NCBI RefSeq assembly: GCF_000195315.1
Contig: NC_015389.1
Coordinates: forward strand, 930,001 to 994,000
Length of the DNA stretch: 64,000 nucleotides
Origin: Coriobacterium glomerans PW2
GTDB lineage: Bacteria; Actinomycetota; Coriobacteriia; Coriobacteriales; Coriobacteriaceae
Reading direction: 5' to 3'
Position 1 is the first letter of the stretch; each line of letters begins with the position of its first letter. The notes beneath the pieces were generated by a model that saw only the letters and a program-made list of their open reading frames with translations, was not told the DNA's origin and did not search any database. Positions 48,012 through 56,183 of this stretch are shown here, piece after piece. A program made the position numbers and the translations under genes.

Positions 48012-48151
48012 GCAGCGCACAGCAGGGCACCGAGATCACGCTCGTCGGTCGCATCGCAAAGGCACGCGATCGCTTCGGGTTCTATCGCGTCGGAGCTGTT
48101 CAAGTTGATGAGGGCGGGGTGGGAACAGATGGCCGTGACCGTGCTCATCAG
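48008..48151 (+). CDS. Candidate 47-residue ORF between mtaB and ybeY
   Basis: An ATG that overlaps the mtaB stop (ATGA) opens a 47-codon frame distinct from both neighbours. The first 28 codons have the strong C/G third-position bias of real genes here; the 3' end overlaps the ybeY start region. The product (MSSAQQGTEITLVGRIAKAR to the end) matches no family known to me. It could be a small translationally coupled protein or the residue of a deleted gene; phoH, which often precedes ybeY, is absent. Confidence 0.25.
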
Positions 48152-48692
48152 TAGCGACGAGGGCCTCGAAGCGCCTATCGGCGAGGACGAGATCATGCGC
48201 ATCGCTGCGTTCGTGCTGGAGCGCGAGGGGATCGAGATCCCCGTCGAGCTCTCCGTCTCATTCGTGGGCGCCTCCGAGATGCGCGACCTCAACCGCTCAT
48301 GGCGCGGGATCGACGAGCCCACCGATGTGCTCTCTTTCGAGTGCGATCGCCCTGACTCAAAAGACTCGCTCGCTGGCCGACCGGGCTGCGAGCAGCCCCT
48401 CGAGCTGGGTGATGTCATACTCGCTCCTGAGATCATCGCGGCTCAGGCGACGGGATTCAAAAACACAGCGGCCGACGAGTGCCGGCTCATGCTCGTACAC
48501 GGTCTGCTGCATCTGCTGGGCTGGGACCACATCGCCGAAGAGGATGCCGAGGCGATGGAAGCGCGCGAGGACGAGCTGCTGCGCGGGCTGGGACGGCAGC
48601 GCGATGCGCGGCGCCCGATCGCGATCGCACCGACAACCCGACATCCACGAAGGACCGAGACGGAGGGGAGCAGCTGTGATACCGGGCTCTGA
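48129..48692 (+). CDS. ybeY: Endoribonuclease YbeY
   Basis: 187 residues from ATG 48129 (GGTGGGAACAG before it); TTG 48105 or ATG 48108 would add up to eight residues. The zinc motif HGLLHLLGWDH is intact, with FVGASEMRDLNRSWRGIDEPTDVLSF upstream. It matures 16S rRNA 3' ends and takes part in ribosome quality control. The last 25 residues form an Arg/Thr-rich tail that overlaps the dgkA start by 17 bases. Confidence 0.92.
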   Translation: MAVTVLISSDEGLEAPIGEDEIMRIAAFVLEREGIEIPVELSVSFVGASEMRDLNRSWRGIDEPTDVLSFECDRPDSKDSLAGRPGCEQPLELGDVILAPEIIAAQATGFKNTAADECRLMLVHGLLHLLGWDHIAEEDAEAMEAREDELLRGLGRQRDARRPIAIAPTTRHPRRTETEGSSCDTGL

Positions 48693-49053
48693 CAAGGATC
48701 ATCTCTCATTTGCCAAATCTCTGCGCTATGCGCTCATGGGTGTCGTGACAGCAGTTGTCACGGAGCGCAACATCAAGATCCAGATCGCCGCCGCCGCGCT
48801 CGCCGTCGCACTCGGTCTGATCGTCCGTCTCGACTATGTGTGCTGGGCGCTCATCGCGGTCTCGATCGGAGTCGTGATCTTCGCGGAGCTGGCGAATACG
48901 GCGATGGAGACGATCGTCGATTTGGCGACACAGGAGATGGATCCCCTCGCGAAACGAGCCAAGGACATCGCCGCCGCGAGCGTGCTCGTCTTGTCGCTCA
49001 CCGCCGGTGTCGTGGGCGTTCTCGTGTTCGCCCACGCTTTCGGCGTCCTGTAG
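48676..49053 (+). CDS. dgkA: Diacylglycerol / undecaprenol kinase
   Basis: 125 residues from GTG 48676, with GGGGAG upstream. Small integral membrane kinase with three helices; ERNIKIQ and FAELANTAMETIVDLAT are the DgkA family motifs. It phosphorylates undecaprenol or diacylglycerol for cell-wall lipid recycling. In the ybeY-dgkA-era order common in Gram-positives. Confidence 0.92.
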   Translation: MIPGSDKDHLSFAKSLRYALMGVVTAVVTERNIKIQIAAAALAVALGLIVRLDYVCWALIAVSIGVVIFAELANTAMETIVDLATQEMDPLAKRAKDIAAASVLVLSLTAGVVGVLVFAHAFGVL

Positions 49054-49077
49054 ATGAACCCCGATGATGGGAGTGAA

Positions 49078-50052
49078 ATGAGAGAAGATATCCGCGACGC
49101 CGTCGAGCGGCGCCATGATTGGAATCGCTCGGAGCAGATCGCAACCGCAGATGATGGCGTCGAGGAGTTTCACAGCGGGTTCGTCGCCCTCGTGGGCAGG
49201 CCGAATGCCGGCAAGTCCACGCTGCTCAATGCGATCTTCGGCAAGAAGATCGCCATCACCTCGAATGTGGTGCAGACCACGAGACGCCGTCTGCGCGCCG
49301 TGGTGAACCGTCCCGGGTGCCAGATCGTGTTCGTGGACACCCCCGGTCTGCACAAGCCCCAGGATTCTCTCGGGCGCGAGCTCAACAAGGGGGCGCTCGC
49401 GGAGCTGGTCGACGTGGACGTCGTCGCGCTCACCGTCGATGCCACCAAGCCCGTCGGCAGCGGCGATCGCTGGGTCGCCGAACGCGTCGCGCGCACGAGC
49501 GCCGTCCGCGTGCTCGTGATCACGAAGGCCGATCTCGCGACGCCGGAGATGGTCGCCAGCCAGATCGCCGCGGTCGCGGCGCTGTGCGACTTCGATGAGA
49601 CGATCGCGGTCTCAGCGACCGAGGGATTCAACGTCGAGGCCCTCATCGAGATCGTTTCGAGCCATCTGCCGGTCGGGCCGCACTGGTTTCCCGATGACGC
49701 GGGCGCGGATGCGACCGACGAGCAGATCGTCGCCGAGTTCGTGCGGGAGAAGGCCCTCAGGCGCACGCGGGAGGAGATCCCGCATGCCGTCGGCGTCGCA
49801 TGCGACTCCCTTGCGCTTGACGGGAGCCTCGTGCGCGCTCATGCGACGATCCTCGTGGAGCGCGACAGCCAGAAGGGCATTCTCATCGGCAGCGGCGGAG
49901 AGATGATCAAGCGCATCGGCACCGACGCTCGCCGCGATCTCGAGCGCCTGTTCGACCGCAAGGTGTTTCTCGCGCTCGACGTTCGGGTGCAACCTGACTG
50001 GCGCGATGACGGTCGCGTGATCAGACGGCTCGGATACGGTGCCGAGGCGTGA
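49078..50052 (+). CDS. era: GTPase Era
   Basis: 324 residues from ATG 49078, chosen because GGGAG precedes it; ATG 49054, abutting the dgkA stop, lacks a ribosome-binding site. G1 GRPNAGKST, G2/switch VVQTTRRRLRAVV, G3 DTPGLHKP, G4 TKAD; C-terminal KH domain (LVERDSQKGILIGSGGEMIKRIG). Binds the 3' end of 16S rRNA in 30S assembly. An acidic N-terminal extension of about 30 residues precedes the G domain. Confidence 0.95.
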   Translation: MREDIRDAVERRHDWNRSEQIATADDGVEEFHSGFVALVGRPNAGKSTLLNAIFGKKIAITSNVVQTTRRRLRAVVNRPGCQIVFVDTPGLHKPQDSLGRELNKGALAELVDVDVVALTVDATKPVGSGDRWVAERVARTSAVRVLVITKADLATPEMVASQIAAVAALCDFDETIAVSATEGFNVEALIEIVSSHLPVGPHWFPDDAGADATDEQIVAEFVREKALRRTREEIPHAVGVACDSLALDGSLVRAHATILVERDSQKGILIGSGGEMIKRIGTDARRDLERLFDRKVFLALDVRVQPDWRDDGRVIRRLGYGAEA

Positions 50053-50055
50053 TCG

Positions 50056-50856
50056 GTGGCGCGTCGACGCACATATCGCACGCGTGCGATCGTCCTCGAC
50101 AAGACGCGTCTCGCCGAGACCGATCTGATCCTCACGCTGCTTGCCGAGGACGGCCGGCAGATTCGCGCCATCGCCAAGGGGGCGCGCAGGCCAGGTGGTC
50201 GTCTCGCGGCTCGCTGCGAGCTGGCGTGCGACGTTGATCTTCTGCTTGCCTGCGGGCGCAGCCTCGATATCGTTTCCGAGGCGCGCATGATCGCGTCTCC
50301 GCTCGGGGCCGCTCCCGACCTGCCGGTGCTCGCCGCGGCGAGCGCCCTGACAGAGGTCGCGAAGCTCAATTGCTTCGAGGATGCCGAAGATCCCTTCATC
50401 TTTCCCATCACGCGCTGCGCGCTCGACGTCGCGGCGGCTGCGGGGCGGCGCGCTCGCTCCGCCTCGGGTGGCGTTGCGCCCGCGTCGGATCCTCTCGTCG
50501 CAGCGCATCTGGATCTCATCGTGGCGGCCTACGTTTTCAAGCTCATGTCGCATATGGGCTATCGACCGGATTGCACGGCATGCGTGCTGTGCGGCGACAC
50601 AGACCTCACCTATTTTTCCGCCGCCGCCGGAGGACTGCTGTGCTCATCATGTGCGGCGAGCGTCACCTCGGCCGAGCCCATCGATGCCGATCGGATCGGG
50701 TGGCTGCGCGCGCTCATCGCCTTGCGCTTCTCAGAGCTGGCCACTTCGCCGATCGATGCGCCCGCAGCCGCTGTCATGCTCTCACTCGCTCATACCTGGG
50801 CCGTGACGCATCTCGACAGTCGGCTGCGCTCGCTCGAGTTCATGCTCGGGAGATGA
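50056..50856 (+). CDS. recO: DNA repair protein RecO
   Basis: 266 residues from GTG 50056. N-terminal OB fold (YRTRAIVLDKTRLAETDLIL, IRAIAKGARRPGGRL), helical middle and zinc-binding CTACVLCG...CSSC. It helps load RecA at gaps and anneals single strands. Four bases after era. Confidence 0.9.
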   Translation: MARRRTYRTRAIVLDKTRLAETDLILTLLAEDGRQIRAIAKGARRPGGRLAARCELACDVDLLLACGRSLDIVSEARMIASPLGAAPDLPVLAAASALTEVAKLNCFEDAEDPFIFPITRCALDVAAAAGRRARSASGGVAPASDPLVAAHLDLIVAAYVFKLMSHMGYRPDCTACVLCGDTDLTYFSAAAGGLLCSSCAASVTSAEPIDADRIGWLRALIALRFSELATSPIDAPAAAVMLSLAHTWAVTHLDSRLRSLEFMLGR

Positions 50857-50896
50857 ATAAAAATCGCGTGCGCACCCTGTAACCTCGCATAGCGCA

Positions 50897-50902
50897 TATA
50901 AT
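50897..50902 (+). promoter_or_regulatory. -10 element of the hydrogenase operon
   Basis: Consensus TATAAT 88 bases upstream of the first hydrogenase-operon gene; no -35 match is present, so an activator may be needed. A loose inverted repeat ACGACG/CGTCGT follows at about 50915-50940. Confidence 0.45.
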
Positions 50903-50989
50903 ATCTTCTGTGAAACGACGTCGCGTATTCTACCGTCGTCTGTATGCAGGCCACGTTCGCTATCCGTCCATATCGAGGGGAGATTCAGT

Positions 50990-52819
50990 ATGGCACGTTT
51001 GCATGTCATGGAGAGAAGCCACGCGCAGGCCGTGATGGATGATCTTCATGATGCCCTGGGCAGGAGGCTCGAGACGCGATCTTTAGCCCCGTGCCCCGTC
51101 GAGTTCACCGCGGCGCTCGTCAATCTGTGCGCGACGCAGAGCTGCGGCAAATGCACGCCCTGCCGCGTCGGACTGGGGGTGCTCGCCGACCAGCTTGAAA
51201 AGGTTCTCGCTGGGCGAGCCGATGATCAGACGCTCAAGGTCATCGAGCGCACCGCCGAGACCATCTATCGGTCGAGTGACTGCGCCATCGGGTATGAGGC
51301 CGGATCCATGGCGCTCACGGCCATCCGCGGCTTTCGCGACGATTTCGAGCATCATCTGCGCACCGGCGCGTGCGGCTTCGGCCAAAACGAGCTCGTGCCC
51401 TGCGTCATGGGTTGCCCTGCGGGTGTGGACATACCCGGTTACGTCTCGCTCATCGAGGCGGGCCGCTACACCGAGGCCATCCGCCTCATACGCAAGGACA
51501 ATCCGATGCCCTCGGTCTGCGGTCTGGTGTGCGAGCATCCCTGCGAGATGCACTGCCGTCGCGGCATCGTGGACGATCCGTTGAACATCATGGCGCTCAA
51601 GCGCTATGCCGCAGAGCACATGGAGAGCGACTATCGTCCCACCATGGCTCCCGCGACCGGCAAGCGCGTCGCGGTCGTCGGCGGCGGTCCGGCTGGCATC
51701 TCGTGCGCCTACTATCTGTCGCTCATGGGTCATGACGTGACGATTCTCGAGCAGCGCAGGCATCTGGGCGGCATGCTGCGCTACGGCATTCCCAGCTACC
51801 GGCTTCCGCGCGAGGATCTTCAGGCGGAGATCGATTGGATTCTCGCTTGCGGCATCCATGTCGAACTCGAGTCCGCCGTCGACGCCGAGGGACTCAAAGC
51901 GCTTCGAGCCGATTACGATGCGGTCTATCTTGCCATCGGCGCGCATAACGACAAGAAGCTCGGGCTGGATGGCGAGGACGCGCAAGGCGTCGAGTCCGCC
52001 GTTCAGATGTTGCGTGCTGTCGGCGATGGCGAGCTGCCTGATTTCACCGGCCAGCGCATAGCAGTCGTCGGCGGCGGCAACGTGGCGATGGATGTGGCGC
52101 GCTCCTCGCTGCGTCTGGGCGCCGAGAAGGTCACGATCGTCTACCGGCGCCGCATCTGCGACATGACGGCGCAAGATGCCGAGATCGCCGGCGCTCAGGC
52201 CGAGGGCTGCGAGGTCCTCGAACTTCACGCGCCTGTCCGCGTCGAGACCGATGAGCGCGATCGCGTCGTCGGCTTGGTCATTCAGCAGCAGATTATCGGC
52301 GCGCCGTCCCGAGGCCGCCCGGCCCCGCGTCCCGCCGACGCGCCCGAGCGCACGCTCCCCTGCGATCGTGTCGTGGTGGCCATCGGTCAGGAGATCGATT
52401 CCAAGCCGTTCGCGGAGATGGGGATCCCCTGCAAGTGGGATCGGATCGTCACCGACACCGAGGGCGCCGTCGAGGGATTCGCCGGACTCTATTCCGGGGG
52501 CGATTGCCAGACCGGCCCCGCCACCGTCATCCGCGCCATCAACGCCGGCAAGGTCGCAGCTGCCAATATCGATCACTACCTCGGATACGACCATAAGATC
52601 GTGCTCGATGTCGAGCTGCCGACCGTCCAGTTCAAGGGCAAACGGCTTTGCGGCCGCTGCGAGCTGACCGAGCGCGACGCGCGCGAGCGCATCTCGGATT
52701 GGTCGCTCGTCGAGCAGGGGCTCACGGATCAGGAGGCGCATCAGGAGGCGGCGCGCTGTCTCAGATGCGATCATTTCGGACTTGGCGCGTTTCGCGGAGG
52801 GAGGGTCGCTCAATGGTAA
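50990..52819 (+). CDS. NuoF-C-terminus / GltD-like iron-sulfur flavoprotein, hydrogenase partner
   Basis: 609 residues. Order: the iron-sulfur end of NuoF/HydB (CGKCTPCRVGL, Cys52/55/58 and Cys98) without the FMN/NADH domain; a glutamate-synthase-small-subunit-type 4Fe-4S domain (CVMGCPAGVDIPGY, CGLVCEHPCEMHCRR); an FAD fold (GGGPAGISCAYYLSLMGHD, residues 231-249); an NAD(P)H fold (VGGGNVAMDVARSSLRLGA, near 361); and C-terminal cysteines (CGRC, CLRCDHF). It should pass electrons between NAD(P)H and HydA or ferredoxin. GGGGAG precedes ATG 50990; it overlaps hydA by seven bases. Confidence 0.85.
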   Translation: MARLHVMERSHAQAVMDDLHDALGRRLETRSLAPCPVEFTAALVNLCATQSCGKCTPCRVGLGVLADQLEKVLAGRADDQTLKVIERTAETIYRSSDCAIGYEAGSMALTAIRGFRDDFEHHLRTGACGFGQNELVPCVMGCPAGVDIPGYVSLIEAGRYTEAIRLIRKDNPMPSVCGLVCEHPCEMHCRRGIVDDPLNIMALKRYAAEHMESDYRPTMAPATGKRVAVVGGGPAGISCAYYLSLMGHDVTILEQRRHLGGMLRYGIPSYRLPREDLQAEIDWILACGIHVELESAVDAEGLKALRADYDAVYLAIGAHNDKKLGLDGEDAQGVESAVQMLRAVGDGELPDFTGQRIAVVGGGNVAMDVARSSLRLGAEKVTIVYRRRICDMTAQDAEIAGAQAEGCEVLELHAPVRVETDERDRVVGLVIQQQIIGAPSRGRPAPRPADAPERTLPCDRVVVAIGQEIDSKPFAEMGIPCKWDRIVTDTEGAVEGFAGLYSGGDCQTGPATVIRAINAGKVAAANIDHYLGYDHKIVLDVELPTVQFKGKRLCGRCELTERDARERISDWSLVEQGLTDQEAHQEAARCLRCDHFGLGAFRGGRVAQW

Positions 52820-54570
52820 AGCTCACGATCGACGGCCGCGACGTGGAGGTCGCCGAGCACACGACGATTCTGGAGGCGGCGCTTGCCGCAGGCATCCGGA
52901 TCCCCACGCTGTGCTATCTGAAAAATCTGAACGAGATCGGATCGTGCCGGGTGTGCGTTGTCGAGGTCGAGGGAATCGACCAGCTCGTCGCGGCTTGCAA
53001 CAACTATGTGCTCGACGGCATGGTCGTGCACACGAACAGTCCGAGCGTGCGCATCGCGCGCAAGGTGAATGTCGAGTTTCTGCTCTCGCAGCATGACTCC
53101 GAGTGCACGAGCTGCGTGCGCTCGGGCAACTGCTCGCTGCAGACGCTCTCCAACGATCTGGGCATCGCCCAGCTGCCCTTTGACAAGCACCTCGCCGGCG
53201 AGCACTGGAACCTCTCGTTCCCGCTCATCCGCAACAATGACAAGTGCATCAAGTGCATGCGCTGCATCCAGGTCTGCGACAAGGTCCAAGCCACCGGCGT
53301 GTGGGACATCACGAACCGTGCCGGCCATACGATGGTGAACACCGTCGGCGGCAAGCCGATCGAGGAGACGGGATGCTCGCTGTGCGGACAGTGCATCACG
53401 CACTGTCCGGTGGGCGCGCTGCGCGAGCGCGATGACACCGAGCAGGTCTTTGACGCTCTTGGCGATCCGGAGCGCATCTGTCTGGTTCAGATCGCCCCGG
53501 CCGTGCGCACCGCCTGGGGAGAGACGTTCGGTCTCGCACCGGGTCAGGCGACCGTCGAGCGGCTGGCCGCGGCACTGCGCATGGTCGGCTTCGATTATAT
53601 CTTCGACACGAGCTTCTCCGCCGATCTCACTATCATGGAGGAGGCTTCAGAGCTGCTCGAGCGGCTGAAGCGCGCCGGCGAGTCCGGCGAGCATCCGACG
53701 TTCCCGATGTTCACGTCATGCTGTCCGGGCTGGGTGCGCTACGTGAAGGACCACTACCCCGAGCTCGTCGACCAGCTGTCCACCTCAAAATCGCCGCAGC
53801 AGATGTTCGGCGCGATCGCGAAGACCTACTATGCTCAGGCGCTCGGGGTCGATCCGAGCAAGATCTTCTCGGTCTCCATCATGCCGTGCGTGGCAAAGAA
53901 GGCCGAGGCGGCGCTGCCCTCGATGACCGGAGCCGACGGCGCGCCGGATGTCGATGTTGCGCTTACGGTTCGAGAGGTGTGCCGCATGGTCAAGGCCTGC
54001 CACATCGATGTCGCCAAGCTTGACGACGAGCCGCTGGATCAGCCGCTCGGCACCCACACGGGGGCCGGCGTGGCGTTTGGATCGACCGGTGGCGTCATGG
54101 ATGCCGCTTTGCGGAGCGCCTATTATTTTGCGACTGGCGAGCGATGCGATGCGGATGCGTTCAGCGATGTGCGCGGGATGGACGGCTGGAAGGAAGCGAC
54201 CTTCACCATGGGCGACAAAGCGCTCAAGGTCGCGGTCGTCCACGGGCTGGCCAACGCGCGCAACCTGCTCGATGCCCTGAAAAGCGGTGAGGTCGGCTAC
54301 GACTTCGTCGAGGTGATGGCCTGTCCGGGTGGCTGCGTCGGCGGCGGCGGACAGCCCATTCATGACGGCATGGAGCTCGCGGGCGAGCGTGGTGAGGTCC
54401 TATGGGGCTTGGATCGCAGCTCGAATCTTCGCCGCTCCTACGAGAATCCCGCGATCCAGATGTGCTACGCGGACTATCTGGGCGCTCCGCTGTCCGAGCG
54501 CGCGGAGGAGCTGCTCCACACCGACCAGCGCGCATGGACGATGCCAGGCGAGCGAGAGGAGTGCTTATGA
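52813..54570 (+). CDS. hydA: [FeFe]-hydrogenase catalytic subunit
   Basis: 585 residues from ATG 52813 (GGAGGGAGG upstream). N-terminal [2Fe-2S] domain (Cys34, 45, 48, 62), His94-Cys98-Cys101-Cys107 [4Fe-4S], two ferredoxin clusters (CIKCMRCIQVC, CSLCGQCITHC), then the H-cluster: L1 TSCCPGW (301-307), L2 MPCVAKKAE (357-365), L3 EVMACPGGCVGGGGQP (499-514). All ligands and the proton-relay Cys are intact. Same domain set as clostridial CpI-type (M3) enzymes. No maturases HydEFG in the window. Confidence 0.96.
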   Translation: MVKLTIDGRDVEVAEHTTILEAALAAGIRIPTLCYLKNLNEIGSCRVCVVEVEGIDQLVAACNNYVLDGMVVHTNSPSVRIARKVNVEFLLSQHDSECTSCVRSGNCSLQTLSNDLGIAQLPFDKHLAGEHWNLSFPLIRNNDKCIKCMRCIQVCDKVQATGVWDITNRAGHTMVNTVGGKPIEETGCSLCGQCITHCPVGALRERDDTEQVFDALGDPERICLVQIAPAVRTAWGETFGLAPGQATVERLAAALRMVGFDYIFDTSFSADLTIMEEASELLERLKRAGESGEHPTFPMFTSCCPGWVRYVKDHYPELVDQLSTSKSPQQMFGAIAKTYYAQALGVDPSKIFSVSIMPCVAKKAEAALPSMTGADGAPDVDVALTVREVCRMVKACHIDVAKLDDEPLDQPLGTHTGAGVAFGSTGGVMDAALRSAYYFATGERCDADAFSDVRGMDGWKEATFTMGDKALKVAVVHGLANARNLLDALKSGEVGYDFVEVMACPGGCVGGGGQPIHDGMELAGERGEVLWGLDRSSNLRRSYENPAIQMCYADYLGAPLSERAEELLHTDQRAWTMPGEREECL

Positions 54571-55601
54571 TGCCTGACACAGCGCGCGGCCGAATCCGCC
54601 GCGGCGGTCTCGCCGCGCTCGCGCTCGTCTTTGCGCTGACGATCTGTCTGGGAGGGTGCTCGGGCAAGCCGACAGCGCCCGCGGGCTCCGATAAGGGCGG
54701 CTCCGCTCGCACGGAGGTGCGCGTCGCCTCCCTCAAGGGCCCCACATCGATCGGTCTGCTATCGTTCATGGAGCGCTCATCTTCCGGCGAGACGAAGTCC
54801 TCCTTCGATTTCTCGATCGATGCCACTCCCGACGAGATCGTTCCGAAGATCATTCAGGGTAAGGCGGACATCGCGCTCATCCCGGCCAACGCGGCTTCGG
54901 TGCTGTATTCGAAGACGTCCGGCGGCGTCACCGTCTTGGATGTGAACACGCTCGGCGTGCTTTCCGTCGTCACCTCCGATGAGTCGATCGCGAACTTCAA
55001 TGACCTCGCTCAACATAGGATTCTGATGACCGGCAAGGGAATGGTCCCCGAGTACACCATGAACTACCTGCTCAAGCAGGCGGGCATTGCCGACACGGTC
55101 AAACTTGAGTTCAAAAGCCAGCCGGAGGAGGTCATCGCGGCGCTCGCGAAGGATCCCGCCGCCGTCGGTATCTTGCCGCAGCCGTTCACCACGGCCGCCT
55201 TGGCGAAGAACACCGCGCTGCGCGCACCGCTCAACTTGAGCGATGTCTGGGATGGTCTCGCTGCGAGCACGGGCAGCAGGATGCTCACCGGCGTGACGAT
55301 CGTGCGCACGAAGTTTTTGAAGGAGCACCCCGAGGCCGTCAAGGAGTTTCTGGAGGAGCAGCAGGCATCGGTCAAGGCGATCAACGCAGATCCGTCGGCG
55401 GCGGCGAAGCTCGTCGTCAAACACGGCATCATCGACAGCGAAGATGTTGCCAGACGGGCCATTCCGGGATGTCAGCTCGTCTGCCTGACGGGAAACGATA
55501 TGAAGACCGCCCTGAGCGGTTATCTGAGCGTGCTCTTCGAGCAGGATCCGACATCGGTCGGCGGCAAGCTGCCGGCCGACGATTTCTACTACGTCCCCTG
55601 A
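54567..55601 (+). CDS. ABC transporter substrate-binding lipoprotein (SsuA/TauA/NMT1-like)
   Basis: 344 residues from ATG 54567 overlapping the hydA stop. Lipoprotein signal with lipobox LGGC at about residues 28-31, then a periplasmic-binding fold of the SsuA/NMT1 class (VASLKGPTSIGLLSFMER, IIQGKADIALIPANAASVLY, LLKQAGIADTVKLEF). The matching permease-ATPase is not adjacent but may be the fused gene at 58521-59948. Coupling to hydA suggests that its ligand supports hydrogenase function or regulation, but no residue shows the ligand. Confidence 0.85.
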   Translation: MMPDTARGRIRRGGLAALALVFALTICLGGCSGKPTAPAGSDKGGSARTEVRVASLKGPTSIGLLSFMERSSSGETKSSFDFSIDATPDEIVPKIIQGKADIALIPANAASVLYSKTSGGVTVLDVNTLGVLSVVTSDESIANFNDLAQHRILMTGKGMVPEYTMNYLLKQAGIADTVKLEFKSQPEEVIAALAKDPAAVGILPQPFTTAALAKNTALRAPLNLSDVWDGLAASTGSRMLTGVTIVRTKFLKEHPEAVKEFLEEQQASVKAINADPSAAAKLVVKHGIIDSEDVARRAIPGCQLVCLTGNDMKTALSGYLSVLFEQDPTSVGGKLPADDFYYVP

Positions 55602-55615
55602 GTTCAAGCGATTTC

Positions 55616-55657
55616 GGACCGCCCCCTATCTGGCCGGTGCGGGGCGGTCCCGTTTTC
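55616..55657 (+). terminator. Terminator of the hydrogenase operon
   Basis: GGACCGCCCC (55616-55625) pairs perfectly with GGGGCGGTCC (55641-55650), followed by CGTTTTC. Confidence 0.85.
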
Positions 55658-55695
55658 AGGTATCCAAGCAAGGTTCCGTCTCATGTCGGAGGCTG

Positions 55696-55704
55696 TGGTA
55701 TAGT
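55696..55704 (+). promoter_or_regulatory. Extended -10 promoter of the leader ORF/adhesin unit
   Basis: TGGTATAGT is an extended -10 element 92 bases before the leader ORF start. The -35 region (TTCCGT at a 19-base spacing) is weak. It lies just after the hydrogenase-operon terminator, so the adhesin unit is transcribed independently. Confidence 0.5.
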
Positions 55705-55795
55705 GTTGATCAAAAGAGACAGGAGAGTTTGCGTCTCGTGCACTTCGCTGTGATGCGGGAAATAGGCTTGGATCATCTCTGGGGAGGAGTAACGC

Positions 55796-56183
55796 ATGCA
55801 CAAGTATATGGGCTGGTTCGTATGCTGCGGACCACACCTGTGTGGGATAAGGCTGTCTAGGCCGAGTACCACAGCGGGGGGGGGGGGCTCCTAGAAAAGC
55901 ATCTCTGACTCTTCGTTATCCGGATCCTTTGCACATTACGGATGTCTCCGAACCGGCTTTTGCCGATGGCGCAACCGAGTCTTGCGTCCAAAGAACACCT
56001 CGTTGCTCTGCCTTCACGTCGACCCGCACGGGCGCAGCAGCAGATGGTATAAGCGATACAGAAGACAAATCAATACAGAAGCACGAAACGGGAGTCTGTG
56101 CGAGCCGCGTTGAATTCGCATCGCTTAATCTTGTCGATGAAAATCGCACTCCGGTCGACAACGCATCTGGAGTGCGTCTATGA
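55796..56183 (+). CDS. Phase-variable leader ORF candidate, out of frame at a G12 tract
   Basis: ATG 55796 follows a near-perfect GGGGAGGAG site. As sequenced, the frame reads 32 residues (MHKYMGWFVCCG to the tract) and stops at TAG 55892-55894 just after twelve Gs. With 11 or 14 Gs the frame instead continues for about 128 residues through an open frame ending at TGA 56181-56183, which overlaps the adhesin ATG as ATGA. With 13 Gs it stops early again. The product has no known domain and no clear signal peptide. Best read as a coupling leader switched by slipped-strand mispairing, or as a gene already decayed by a frameshift. Confidence 0.45.
55876..55887. repeat. Homopolymeric G12 tract (phase-variation candidate)
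   Basis: Twelve consecutive Gs within the leader ORF, the longest homopolymer noticed in the window. Poly-G/C tracts of this length are classic sites of slipped-strand mispairing in bacterial surface-protein genes. It is 293 bases upstream of the adhesin start. Confidence 0.7.

Noticed and set aside
50900-50940. Possible Rex (NADH-sensing) operator near the hydrogenase promoter.
   Set aside because: Only one half-site-like TGTGAA is present; the partner TTCACA is missing.
51083-52813. 576-codon minus-strand open frame opposite the NuoF/GltD fusion.
   Set aside because: Antisense shadow of a gene whose cofactor motifs are intact.
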